Source of the DNA: Limnomonas spitsbergensis | Taxonomy: Eukaryota; Chlorophyta; Chlorophyceae; Chlamydomonadales | Assembly: GCA_037349105.1 (NCBI GenBank) | Contig: JAYJMM010000101.1 | Span: 1,302,001 to 1,366,000, forward strand | DNA: 64,000 nt | Direction: 5' to 3' | Shown here: one piece after another, positions 36,337 through 46,340 of the stretch | Layout: the number at the start of each line of letters is the position of its first letter | Position numbering within the stretch: position 1 is the stretch's first letter | The notes under the pieces: model-generated | The model's input: only the letters and a program-made list of their open reading frames with translations | Told to the model about the DNA's origin: nothing | Databases searched by the model: none | Position numbers and translations under genes: made by a program

Positions 36337-37604
36337 TGGCGTTCATGAGAGGTGGGTGTGTGCCCTGGGGTAGTTCCATGCTTTGCGAGTGAACGGGAAC
36401 ACGAGTGGGGGGCGGGGATGGGTGCACTCTTGGCCTGTGGATTGAATGAGACCGGTTGTCAGATCCTGAGTAATTTCGCGATTTTTGCAGCTTCCCATGA
36501 GGCTTGCAGTTGGTGTTTTGTGTGCATGGGCTGTTGGAGTGCATGGGGGCGGGGTGTCTGCCAGGTCCATGCGGGCTGCCTCCTTCCATACCCAGATCTC
36601 CATGCGGCACTTGGGGGGTGGAGTGGTGTGTGCCCCTTGTGTTAAGTGCTCCTCTTGTGTCAGGGGGAAGGAAGCGCTCTGTGAGCTTGCTATGTGTGTG
36701 CATAAGTGGGGACATCTGTCTGTCCACTGTCTGGAACCTGGGTTCCCTACGTTCCGCATGCCTGAGGGTAGGAACAGCACTGTAGCTGTGGGCCGGCGTG
36801 TCATGTTTGCTGACCATAGGGCCCATCGGACAGCTTTGGTGGCCGGTGGGGCATCGTGGTCTGGGTAGGCATGTGAGTAGCCTGTCCACCGGTTTGTGTA
36901 GGCATCAGTTCGTGCTCCGAATGCTTGATCACGTTGGTGGATGCTCCAGTATAAAGTATTGTGTCTTGTGACGCCGAGAGGGCTAGAGAAGCGTTATTTG
37001 TTTGTTTTTTGAAGTGCTTATCAGTGGCTTCCCGAATTCTGCTTGGAATGCACTATTGGTCATGGTTTTGCTTGGTCTGCCCTTTAGAGTGTGATTTATA
37101 ACTGATGATGAAGTCTACCATCTCTTCTTCGAATGAGTTTGGGGGAGGGACCATGAGTGCGTGCTTGCCTGCCCGTTTTGCTTCGTCGTACATGGTGATG
37201 AGGGCTTGCAAGCGCTGTGTGGTGATAGTTCCCACGCACCTGCCATTGCTTTTGTAGATGCATGCCATAGTGAGGTGGCGGGACGTGTTCTTGGCGTCCC
37301 ATGCCTCGATTTGTCTGATCTCTATTTTGCAATGTCCTGTGGGGTTGATGTCCAGTTGTGGGTTGATTGGCTCCATGTCAACAGTGATACGGTCGATGAC
37401 TGGGTTGCCCATGGTGGTCTGCCACTGTGTATTGTCAGTTTGGTGGAATCCTTGCTTCGCGAGGTGGGAAAGGTGAGCATCTTGGGCGGCGGCGGATATC
37501 CTAGTTGGTGGCTGGTCGTGGTTTTGTGTCTTCCAAGTTTCGATAAGCTGGGCAGTGTTTTCTTGCTCTAATAGCGTTGATTCTGGTTCCCAGCTCGGGA
37601 GCCA
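36337..37604 (-). pseudogene. LINE linker region, broken
   Basis: Between RNase H and the PHD finger. It includes a Pro/His/Thr-rich stretch (36889-36340) and a 119-codon stretch (37412-37053) with ITVDMEPINPQLDINPTG and TMACIYKSNGRCVG. No known domain. It keeps fair openness, so it was probably part of the LINE protein. Confidence 0.45.
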
Positions 37605-38342
37605 CTACTCTACTCTAACAATGTTATTTTCATGGTATGTAGGTAGGTGGGTTTTGCATGCTGGGCATGTCCAGGTAGTAGTAGGGGATCTCCAGCCTAT
37701 GGGGTCCCCCAAGCATTTTGCGTGACAATATTTGTTGCAAATATCGCAGGTGATCACATCGTCGTGGCAGTCTGAGGTGGAGTCGTATTCAAGGCTGTGG
37801 GGGCTCCAGCAGGCTTTGCATGCCGCGATAAAGGCCCATTTGTGCTTTGGTAGGTCTTTTCCGAGGGCCATGCTTTTCCTGCAACATGGGTTTGTTCTCA
37901 AGGGTGAGTATCCGGCCATTTTGTAGTATTTTAATGCCCAGTCCTCGACGATGTTGGGTTGCCATGTGATTTGATATTGGATTTGAGTGATTCTCTCTGT
38001 TTGACTGTTCTTGCCATGTCCGTTTTCGGTGACCATTCTCCACCCTGTGATCGCTGAAATTTGGTTTGTGTGCCTATAGAGTTTTTCTATGACAATGGCT
38101 GCCTTTTCCTCTTCAGTGTAGTGTTTGGGAGCTGTAGAAAATGTGATGTGTGCCTGTTCTCTTTTGTAGTTGTGAGTGAGACATGAGCATTTAATGGTGT
38201 GTTCTGTTGGTCTTTGTATGTCTCCGGTTCCCTGCCGCATGAGGCTTTTGGGCACTATGAGTGTGCGACGTTTCTTGTCGCGGTGGAAGGTAGGATCTTG
38301 AAGGCTTGGTTTCCCTTTTATGATGTTGGCGGGTTGTGTCAT
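37605..38342 (-). pseudogene. LINE PHD-type zinc finger segment
   Basis: A 245-codon stretch. Its C-terminal part holds CKACWSP, then DCHDDVITCDICNKYCHAKC, then WTCPACKTHL: a C4HC3-like pattern. PHD fingers usually read histone tails. A zinc finger of this kind downstream of RT is unusual for a LINE. The N-terminal part is not recognised. Confidence 0.6.
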
Positions 38343-38549
38343 GTTTATCGGACAGGGTTGTTCGGGCTCGGTGTCGCCTCTGTGGGGTGTGTGTTTGGCT
38401 TGTCTTATGATATATTCGGTTATGAGCCTCTGGTCGGGGTGAGGTGGGGCTGGGAACGGGGTGTGCGTGGGCAGAGAGACCCTTGCTAGCGCCGTTATTT
38501 CATATTTGCATGTTGTCTTGGTGGATCTCTTGGAGGGCTTTGTCTAGGG

Positions 38550-39371
38550 TCAAGCTTGATGTTTTCTGCCGAGAATTTCCTTGATGTCAGTGTCTGCGTA
38601 TGATCCCGCGTTGAGTAGGAAAGCAAGGCGATTGACAGCAATCATGTGTTTGGGTCTCACTTTTCTGCTGTACAGGAGTTTGAGGCCCCGCCCATCTATC
38701 ACGTGGTTGCCCCCGGGTTCTGTGAGCTCGGCTAGGTGGTGGATTCCTAAATTGAAGAAAGGGTAGAGGAAATTAGGAGGGATATTCTGGGAGTGGCCAG
38801 CGTGTGTGGGGATCTTGTTTAGCGTGTTCGTGAGTCCGGAAGATTGGTTGAAGTATGGGGCGTTGTCTTTCATGATGATCAGATCGTTATCATTGAGATG
38901 TGCCATTTGGCGAACTCTAAGGCAGTACTTCGACTCTCTTGATTCACTGAATTGTCGGGGATTACCTCCAATAAGTTTGAGATGCATTTCGGGGATGATG
39001 ATGACGCCCATACGACCCTGGTCCCTTAGGGATTGTGTCAGTAGGGCAGCGTTCTTTCCGGCATATTCGGTTGCTAGGGACTCGCAGCCTAACCCGAATG
39101 CTGTTATGTCTTCTTGTGTTGTTGCAGATCCAAAGCTCCTTTGGAGGCCATATGCCTCTTTTGTGGCCGCACTGAAGAGCTTGTCGAGGATCGAGAGATC
39201 GGTGCTGGTAAAAGGGGTTATTCCCAGGGTGTTGGTGACGGCTGATCTTATGGAGGTTTCCATAATGTGTTTCGTTTGTCTAGCTGACGCATGTGAGGTG
39301 CGTAGTTCCTTTAGCTTTTTCTGTGCAAGTGTGAAGAAGTGCTGGTGCTGGGGCCTCCAGTCTAGGGTCAT
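38550..39371 (-). pseudogene. LINE region after reverse transcriptase
   Basis: A 273-codon stretch beginning MTLDWRPQHQHFFTLAQKKLKELRT-like sequence, with KLFSAATKEAYGL and LATEYAGKNAALLTQSL. This resembles the thumb and C-terminal region that follows RT in LINE ORF2 proteins, where helices of this kind handle RNA. It ends at a stop before the PHD segment. Confidence 0.55.
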
Positions 39372-39589
39372 CGTTAGGTGTGCGCCTATATTCCGGAAGC
39401 TCTCGTTGGGTGGGAGATATTGGACGGGGAGCCCTTGTACTTGGATCTGGTTTTCTAGTTTGTGTTTTATTTGTTTAAGGGGGTCTGCCTGTATGCCTGT
39501 ATTGCTTGTTGTTGATGTTCTGGTACAAGATCCTTGTCACTACCGTCTTGCCGTTGTTCACTTTCATCTGGGCCCAGTCTGAGTATAGG

Positions 39590-40336
39590 GTAAGCTTGTC
39601 ACCTTATACGCGAAGATCTGAGATTCTGCTTGTCAAGACCCCTACATCGTCTGCGTATGCTGCTGAACTCAGCGAGTGCTCTAAGCGGGTGGCCGGGTCG
39701 GTTAGGCAACCAAACATATAACCCCGGCCTCCCACTTGGGCCCATCGTAGGTATGGCTCGATGTAGATGAGGAATAGTAGAGGGGAGAGAGTGTCTCCTT
39801 GTATGTTGCCTCGTGTAACTGGGATTTTTTCAGTGAGTTCACTTCATTCCCCATCTACACACTTGTGTTGTCGCACCTGTGTACAAGTCTTTTACAGAGT
39901 CTATGGCATCGGTTGGGAAGCCTAGGACGTACATCACCATCAGGAGCTTGTCGTGATCGATCATATCGAACGCGGAAGTAAAGTCCAACTAGAGGTTGTA
40001 GATGTTTTGACCTGTATGACGCGCGTCCTCTAGATCCATAATAAACATTTGTAGTTGGTCCATGGTGCTGGCGTTTTTTCGAAACCCTCTTTGGGAGGAG
40101 CTGAGTAGCAAGTGTTTTTCTGCGTAGTCAGATAAGGCTTTGGTTTTAAGTCGTGTCCAGAGTTTGTACATAGCGTTAAGAAGTCCAATTGGTCTATTTT
40201 TTTCCAATAGAGTGGGGTCTGCTCCTTTTTCTAGGAGAAGGGTGGTGCTCTGTTTCCATTCATTTGGTGTGATTCCGGTTGCCCACATGGTGATCATGAG
40301 CATGTGTGCACATTCTTTGAACTCCTGGGGCATCAT
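39590..40336 (-). pseudogene. LINE reverse transcriptase, broken
   Basis: The N-terminal part (40336-39989) has WKQSTTLLLEKGADPTLLEKN followed by RPIGLLNAMYKLW and SSSQRGFRKNAST, typical of LINE RT blocks 1-2. A TAG stop (39991-39989) interrupts the ORF just before LDFTSAFDMIDHDKLL, the catalytic D block. Further on, GNIQGDTLSPLLFLIY and then SSAAYADDVG (YADD codons at 39657-39646) give the polymerase active site. Stops and frame changes show it is inactive. Confidence 0.75.
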
Positions 40337-40555
40337 CTGAAGTTCATTGACTGTCCCGTCATGTCCCGGTGATTTTTTGTTCTTCAGGGTGTGTATGCAT
40401 TCATCGAATACGCTGGCTTGTTTGATTATGTTGTGTTGCTATGGCCTTTTGGTGAGGCGGGTGGCTAGGGTTTCCAGTGTAAACAGGTCTGGTCCATTGG
40501 TCCATGGGTATTGGCGGGTAATTTCTTGTGGGTGGTATTTGCCGTGCTTTGGCCC

Positions 40556-41604
40556 TTAGGGTTGTGCGAGTTGCTTGTGGTACCTCCGGCTTACAATTTT
40601 AATCATTCTTTTGGGGTCGTCGGTGAGACGCCCGTCGGTAGGGTCACGCAGTGTTGCATGGTATGTTTGAGTGTATTTTTTGGGGAAAATAGCTCGGTTA
40701 GCCAGTTTAGGCTTCTTATATATGAGTTTTTGCATGTGGTCGGTAGCTTGTTTTATGCACATTGTGTTTTTCTTTGTCCAAGGTTTGGATTTCGAGCCGA
40801 ATGCCTTTTAATGTTGTTAGGAGGATATGTTGCCCGTTTTGGTATGTGTTCTCTTTTTGTTTGAGGTGATTTCCCCATTTGTTTGTTAGTCCTTTTGGAA
40901 GCGTGGTCTTGTTTTCTATACATTTTTGAACCTCGTGAGGGGTCCTTATACCGAGGGCATGGGTCTCTTTCAGGAGGTCTCTGGCAGTTTCCAGTTGGTG
41001 GGACAGGGTTTGCCTCTGTCCTGATAGATGGCCCTCTTGACATGTAGTGCTTGCCAGTGGGATTCGTGATTTTTGTTTCACATGTCTCAAAGGCTAAAGC
41101 ATTTTCAGCACGAAGGATCTCGCAGATTTTTTCCCGCTCAATTGGTAAATGACGGTCCTTTGTGGTGTGCGTTAGTAGAATTTTCCTGTTGACCTATGAA
41201 CCAAGTTATGATTTCTCTGTGTGTATGGTGAAGGGGTCGCCCAAGGAGAATTGCGAGGGTGTGGGCTTGACATAATTGTTTGTATTGTTCTTCGTAGTGG
41301 ACGCCTTCTGGGATATGGCATGCTCTGGGCATGGGGGGCGGGCGCTTGCTCCCTCCTCTGTTCTGTGTATGGTTTTGTTGCTCAACTTTCTGGGGGCAAG
41401 GGTTGCCGTCATGTATGGGTGCATATTTGCAAGAACGGCATGCAGTCCTGGCCATTTTCCCCTTGGGCTGGTTGTGCTCAGTTTTTGTTTTTTTTGTATT
41501 TTTATGTATGTCTCAGCCATTGGTCCTTGGTGCCATGAGACCTTGGTTCGTTCAATCTCTTCGTTAGTCTCGAGGTTTGCTTGAGCATGTGTTTTAGGAG
41601 CCAA
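40556..41604 (-). pseudogene. LINE pre-RT region
   Basis: Open pieces 41604-41206, 41090-40716 and 40762-40556. The last ends in LRDPTDGRLTDDPKRMIKIV and SRRYHKQL, the short linker that commonly precedes RT in LINEs. The earlier pieces are basic and rich in Gln, Lys and Thr. No endonuclease motifs were seen. Confidence 0.5.
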
Positions 41605-41886
41605 GCCTTTCTATTGGGGGATGCTTTTTACTCTTGTAGGATGTGTTTGAGGACGTGCTTTCTGATGATTTGCTGCCTATTTTATTTTCTCGGTTGTTTC
41701 TTTTGTGTGGAAGAGGCAGATTTACTTTTCTTTGTTTTGGAACCCTCATTCCCGCCACAACTGTTTAGTTGGGGATGTTTAGGCGTGGTGTTGGCTGTGG
41801 GGTTATTGTGATGCCACAAACGGGTGTGGTGTGGTGTGGTTTAAAGATAGATATTCCTAACCCATCTCCACATATTGTATTGATTA

Positions 41887-42126
41887 GTGATTTACCCAAC
41901 CTTGTCCAGAATGCCCGGAAGGTTCGCCGAGGCAAAGGCCCGTGTCTTCGCCAACAAACGAGTCGCCACGGAGGCTAGGGATACATCCAGTCTCGCCAAG
42001 TTACTTCATCAGCACCAACCCACCATTCAACTTTTCAACAACGGCAAGATTGCATTCGATGCGATGGTGAGACACCAAGGCGTCCTTGATGCCTCCGAAG
42101 CCGAGCTAAAAGTCCTGAGTGAGTGA
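41887..42126 (+). CDS. 79-aa ORF in left arm of inverted repeat
   Basis: Encodes a 79-residue protein (SRMPGRFAEAKARV, ARDTSSLAKL, KIAFDAMVRHQGVLD, SEAELKV). The right arm encodes the same protein on the other strand with about 14 amino-acid differences and no stop or frameshift. The family is not recognised. Conservation of the frame in both arms is suggestive of coding, but the arms are too similar for this to be strong. Confidence 0.35.
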   Translation: MIYPTLSRMPGRFAEAKARVFANKRVATEARDTSSLAKLLHQHQPTIQLFNNGKIAFDAMVRHQGVLDASEAELKVLSE

Positions 42127-42282
42127 CCGGACGCCTGGCGGCTCAGCAATCAAGCAACTGCATGTTACCTTTCTTTCTTTCACTCCTATTGTGGCATTGC
42201 AATATCCTTGTGAGACCCGGTGAGAAAGAAAGAAAGAAAGGAAACATGCGGTTGCTTGATTGCTAAGCCGCCAGGCGTCCGG

Positions 42283-42522
42283 TCACTCACTCGAGACTTT
42301 TAGCTCGGCTTCGGAGGTATCTAGGACGCCCTGGTGTCTCACCATCGCATCAAATGCGATCTTGGCGCTGTTCAAAAGTTGAACGGTGGGTTGGTGCTGA
42401 TGAGGTAACTTGGCGAGACTGAATGTATCCCTAGCCTCCGTGGCGACTCGTTTGCTGGCGGAGACACGGGCCTTTGCCTTAACGATCCTTCCAGGCATTC
42501 TGGTCAAGGTTGGGTAAATCAC
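42283..42522 (-). CDS. 79-aa ORF in right arm of inverted repeat
   Basis: Mirror copy of the ORF at 41887-42126, with the same length, start and stop. Substitutions include F/I, E/K, S/F, L/P and A/T. Function unknown. Confidence 0.35.
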   Translation of the reverse strand: MIYPTLTRMPGRIVKAKARVSASKRVATEARDTFSLAKLPHQHQPTVQLLNSAKIAFDAMVRHQGVLDTSEAELKVSSE

Positions 42523-42569
42523 TAATCAATACAATATGTTGAGATGGGTTGGGAATATCTATGTTTAAA

Positions 42570-43499
42570 ACATTCTAAACGGTATGAGAAGTCCCATATC
42601 TAGCATGCGACTTGCTTGTCCCGAAGATACGATCAGGGCCACGAAGAACCCGCGGAGCATTCGCAATTCCATCGGAATCCGAATATCTGCGCATAACTTG
42701 GCGGCGCGCGGTTGGGACGGATTCTGAAGCCACCAAACTGGTATCATGCCTATCGATCCGCCTATGATCATCAGTAAGAATAATCACCATATCATCACCA
42801 TCATCGTGTTGTCTCCCTTGCCTCGGTTGTTTTCGCCCTTCTTCGTCATCATCATGTAGTAATTAAGCAACATGCATAATGCTTGCTTGTGACGGCGGCA
42901 TAGGTGCCATGGATGCACGTGGGTCATATGGCATATGCCGGTAACATGCCCCTCGGCATTGCTGGCAACATCAATGCATGTCCGCCAAGACTCCCTCCGA
43001 GAGCTGGACACTGTTGCTCCACATATGCATGCGAAAGATGTGTTGTTTTCCGAGGCGGTGAGTACTTTTTCCTGGAGTCGATTGGCTTAGCTGCTGGGCT
43101 TGCTTCCCAGCAGTCTTTATTCCCATGCGGGTCTGTCTTTTTGTGTGACATCTTCGTCATGTGACACACCTGCATGGCGGCACGACCGTGACGCACATGC
43201 ATGGCGGCACGACCTTGACACACCTGCATGGGGGCACGACCTTAACACACACACACACACATTGTGCGTGTGTTGGGGAAGGGGAAGAGAGGGAGAACCA
43301 CCGTTGCTCACCACCTGAGTAGCTCTTACTGTACCATAAGGAATAATATGTTTACAAATAGCATTCGAAAAACTTTGCCAATCCCATCCATGCCACTTAT
43401 GGAAATGGCAGTGCCTGTCCACTCGTGGGGGGGGGGGGGGTGAATTTGAATAACAAGCCCCAATAAATATTATATTATTCAAACAAGTGAATTGCATTG
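42570..43499. other. no gene seen; small repeats
   Basis: A CATCATCATC-rich stretch lies around 42786-42860. Three imperfect copies of CACCTGCATGGCGGCACGAC lie at 43166-43240, followed by a (CA)n tract at 43243-43260. A G homopolymer is at 43426-43440. No supported gene. Confidence 0.5.
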
Positions 43500-44180
43500 T
43501 CAGAGCACACAAGCATGGCGTGAGAACTGAAGAGGCATGGCATCAGGGATGGGCAGGCATGGCGTGAGGTGTAAAGAGGCATGGCATCAGGGATGGGCAG
43601 GCATGGTGTGAGGTGTGTGGAAGCATGGCATCTGGGATGTGCAGGCATGGCGTGAGGTATGAAGAAGCATGGCGTGAGGTATGAAGAAGCATGGCATGAG
43701 GTATGAAGAGGCACGGCATGAGGTGTGAAGAGGCATGGCGTGAGGTGTGAAGTGGCATGGCATGAGGTATGAAGAGGGATGGCGTGAAGTGTGAAGAGGC
43801 ATGGCATGAGGTATGAAGAGGTATGGCGTGAGGTGTGAACTGGTATGGCTTTCAAGATGGGCAGGCAAGGCATCAGGGATGGGCAGGCATGGGCATGAAG
43901 GGTGGAGGAGGTTGGGCATGATGTTGGGCATGCGGGGTGGAGGAGGCTGGACCTGATGCTGGGCAATGGTGTGGAGGATGTTGGGCATGCGGAGTGGGGG
44001 AGGGTGGGCATGAGGGTGGAGGAGGCTGGGCATGAGGGAGGATGATGGGCATGGGGGTGGAGGAGACATGGCATGAGGGAGGATGTTGGGCATGGGGCTG
44101 TAGGAGTCAGGGCGTAAGGATGATGTTGAGTATGGGGGTGGAGGAGGCAGGGCATGAAGGTGGATGCATGGCATGCTGAC
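43500..44180. repeat. GGCATGGCGTGAGG minisatellite
   Basis: More than 20 degenerate units of about 20-30 bp built on GGCATGGCGTGAGGTATGAAG, changing to GGGCATGAGGGTGGAGGAGG in the second half. The His/Pro/Cys-rich ORFs on the - strand here follow the repeat. Confidence 0.88.
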
Positions 44181-44187
44181 TTCATGA

Positions 44188-44243
44188 TTGCCGACGTGGC
44201 TGAGCTTTATTTAAGCAGGGACGAAAGTTGTAACGTCATTAAC
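44188..44243 (-). repeat. short dispersed repeat, copy 1
   Basis: On the - strand: GTTAATGACGTTACAACTTTCGTCCCTGC-type left half and TAAATAAAGCTCAGCCACGT right half. It matches copies at 46270, 51775, 51843 and 53157, but the CCTCTGGGCC core is diverged here. Confidence 0.6.
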
Positions 44244-44581
44244 ATACTTGGAGGGAAAATACCGCCGTAGCCAGGATTGACCGTCACTGATTCCCAGCAG
44301 CGAAGGACGTCGTCACTAACTGCCTGCAGATCCTCTGTAGCTAAGACCATCCGTCATTGATTGCTTGCAGACATGTGGTACAACTGAACTAATCCTTGGA
44401 AGTCAGCAAGAAGCTGATGTTGTGTGGCGACCAGCTCTAGCCGTGTGCATGCACCAGGTTTGACAGGAAATGATCATGGCTCAAGCTTCAATTTTACAAA
44501 ATGAATTAGGGGTGTGGTTGCCATGCGGAGGCAATCTCATGTTGCACACCGACAGTCTTCTGGATTCATTCGAACTTGTAA

Positions 44582-45520
44582 TCAGAAGAGTTGCTCCCAT
44601 GCAGCAACCAATGTACCACATACATGCGGTAGGTTTTTGAGCTTAACGAAAGGAATCAGTTCAAGTTCTGGGTAAAGGGAGGTACCGGTGGCTAGGTTCT
44701 TAGAATAAGTGACGTCAGCCAAGTGCATGAGAACTGCACCCACCTGACCCGCGTCCATATCCCAGATCTGCACAGTTCCGGAGCTGGCTAGACTGACTGA
44801 GGCGAGGTAGCGGTTGTCAGGGCTCCACCTCAATATACCTGATGGGAGGGTGGGGAGGGATAGGAGGGAGGATAGGGAGGATGAAGGTAAGGCTGGCTGA
44901 ACCGGCGGTGAAGGCGTGGTGAGGGAGCGGCTCTCCGGTAGCAGCGCAATCTGCATGGCATGTAGCGCGCATCGGCACAGCCACACTTGGATGGATCCAC
45001 CACCCTCCCACAGCAATGGCGCCATAATAGCAAGCGGGAGGCGTAGACCGACCTCATCGATCGTGTTCACACACGTCGGATTATTTGGCCGTGCCTTAGC
45101 ATCGAAGTCCCTAATCAGCTGGAAGGACTGCACCAGGAGGGGCATCATTGGCCTCCAGTCCGCAGAGGAAAGCGATGAATCCTGAGAGTTGACCTCAAGG
45201 CTACTTAGATGATAGAGCCATAGTCCGGGCGCCTGTGAGAGATCATCTATGGAGGGTCGCGCGTTGTTGTCAGGTTCCAGCCATTTGCGGACGTGGGGGA
45301 TGAGGTACTTGAAAGAGGTGCAGTGGAGCTCCATGATGTCATCCGTGCTCATGCCGCGAAAGGGATTTCTGCGGGTGGAGCTGCTGAGAAAGGCCAGGAT
45401 CCAGCTTATAGTTATGACCAACTTTGCTCCTTGGTTCCAAGGAGTAGTGCTATGCAGAATAAACGCAACAAGTAGGCATAGGCAGAGAAATTCCTCGCCA
45501 TGCCCTTCTGCATCAGCCAA
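44582..45520 (-). CDS. WD40-like gene fragment
   Basis: The last part encodes ILRWSPDNRYLASVS and SGTVQIWDMDAG, a recognisable WD40 repeat. It is preceded by a long pyrimidine tract and AG, as at an intron 3' end near 44838. The segment before it has EGGGSIQVWLC, a possible end of another WD blade, and an acidic/Trp stretch (LEPDNNARPSIDDLSQ). The open frame runs through the presumed intron, so its middle (Pro/Ser-rich, about 44840-44910) is probably not protein. Further exons may lie upstream (an open frame at 45741-45412). WD40 propellers act as protein scaffolds. I cannot name the gene, and no start codon is assigned with confidence. Confidence 0.4.
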   Translation of the reverse strand: MADAEGHGEEFLCLCLLVAFILHSTTPWNQGAKLVITISWILAFLSSSTRRNPFRGMSTDDIMELHCTSFKYLIPHVRKWLEPDNNARPSIDDLSQAPGLWLYHLSSLEVNSQDSSLSSADWRPMMPLLVQSFQLIRDFDAKARPNNPTCVNTIDEVGLRLPLAIMAPLLWEGGGSIQVWLCRCALHAMQIALLPESRSLTTPSPPVQPALPSSSLSSLLSLPTLPSGILRWSPDNRYLASVSLASSGTVQIWDMDAGQVGAVLMHLADVTYSKNLATGTSLYPELELIPFVKLKNLPHVCGTLVAAWEQLF

Positions 45521-45741
45521 TAACTCATCTGTGGGCTCCCATCGGTTTCTTGGCTGCCATTGCCAAAGTAAATAGTCATGATCGTCTTGCTAGCTGAGAT
45601 CAAAGCGTTTGAAGCCACTGTAACGATGTCATGGTTGGAGAGGAGGGGGTGAGGGACGCACGAAAGAGCTTGGTCGAAGCAGTTTATAAACTCCATGCTG
45701 GTTGAACCCTTCGACCACTGTCGCGACCATACAGACAGCAT

Positions 45742-46269
45742 TCTATCTGTTGTGGCTGACAGACTTGATAGCTGGTGCTTCTATGTGAAGTCCCATGCAT
45801 CAAATGTGATGCCCCGTTGGACTGTAAAAACTTCACAAACTTCACATGTTCGAAATTTTCATAGTTAAGTAGGAGTCAAAATATTGCCATGCATCAACAA
45901 CTGACTTCGAGGAAATTGGGCCCTGCCGAGCGAGGGTTGAGATCTTACAAATCTTTCGTGATACCGGTAAATCGAAGACCACTCAAGAGTATATCATTGA
46001 CTGCATACCGAATTTAAAGATCTAAACGAATGACTGCAGAAGGAAAGAAGGAAAGTAAACACCAAAGAGTGGCATTTGAAATACGGCAGGCTGTCAGCCT
46101 GTCACTGATCTTTGCACTTGAGTGGTTCAACAGGGCTGCCCACCAAGCCGGCGAACTTTATGCTCTTCAGCCTCTACCTCAGCAACATGCCGGGCATTCT
46201 CGCAGCCAAGTGCCTTGACAGAAGGCGCTTTGCTGGATTCGGGGCGACACCTACAGTGCCTGCTATATC
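45742..46269. other. no gene seen
   Basis: AT-rich noncoding sequence with short ORFs of no recognisable family. It contains no obvious repeat. Confidence 0.45.
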
Positions 46270-46340
46270 AATGACGTTACACCTCTGGGCCATGCACAAG
46301 AAGGCTCGGCCTCCTTGTGCATGGCCCAGAGGTGTAACCG
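46270..46340. repeat. short dispersed repeat, copy 2, forming a perfect hairpin
   Basis: Left arm 46276-46300 and right arm 46314-46338 are perfectly complementary over 25 bp, with a 13-base loop. The arm contains the dispersed-repeat core GTTACACCTCTGGGCC, so this looks like two copies in head-to-head orientation. Confidence 0.85.

Larger units (their letters stand above)
35497..41604 (-). mobile_element. decayed LINE (non-LTR retrotransposon)
   Basis: A run of - strand open fragments in the order expected for a LINE ORF2 carrying an RNase H: a pre-RT region (41604-40556), reverse transcriptase (about 40336-39600), a region C-terminal to RT (39371-38550), a PHD-type zinc finger (38342-37605), RNase H (36330-35750) and a short tail. 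Stops and frame breaks separate the pieces. No apurinic endonuclease domain or first ORF was recognised beyond 41.6 kb, and no poly(A) tail or target duplication was found, so both ends are approximate. Confidence 0.75.
41839..42569. repeat. long inverted repeat (about 340-bp arms)
   Basis: Arms at about 41839-42180 and 42223-42569 are inverted copies with roughly 90% identity, separated by about 42 bp. The inner ends carry TTTCTTTCTTTC and GAAAGAAAGAAAG. A transcript across it would fold into a long hairpin. No terminal target duplication was identified. Confidence 0.88.

Noticed and set aside
43475..44185. 236-aa His/Pro/Cys-rich ORF on the - strand
   Set aside because: It follows the minisatellite period and is open in more than one frame.
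45412..45741. Additional exon of the WD40-like gene
   Set aside because: The frame is open, but no WD features or convincing splice pair to the downstream part could be shown; mentioned only as a possibility.
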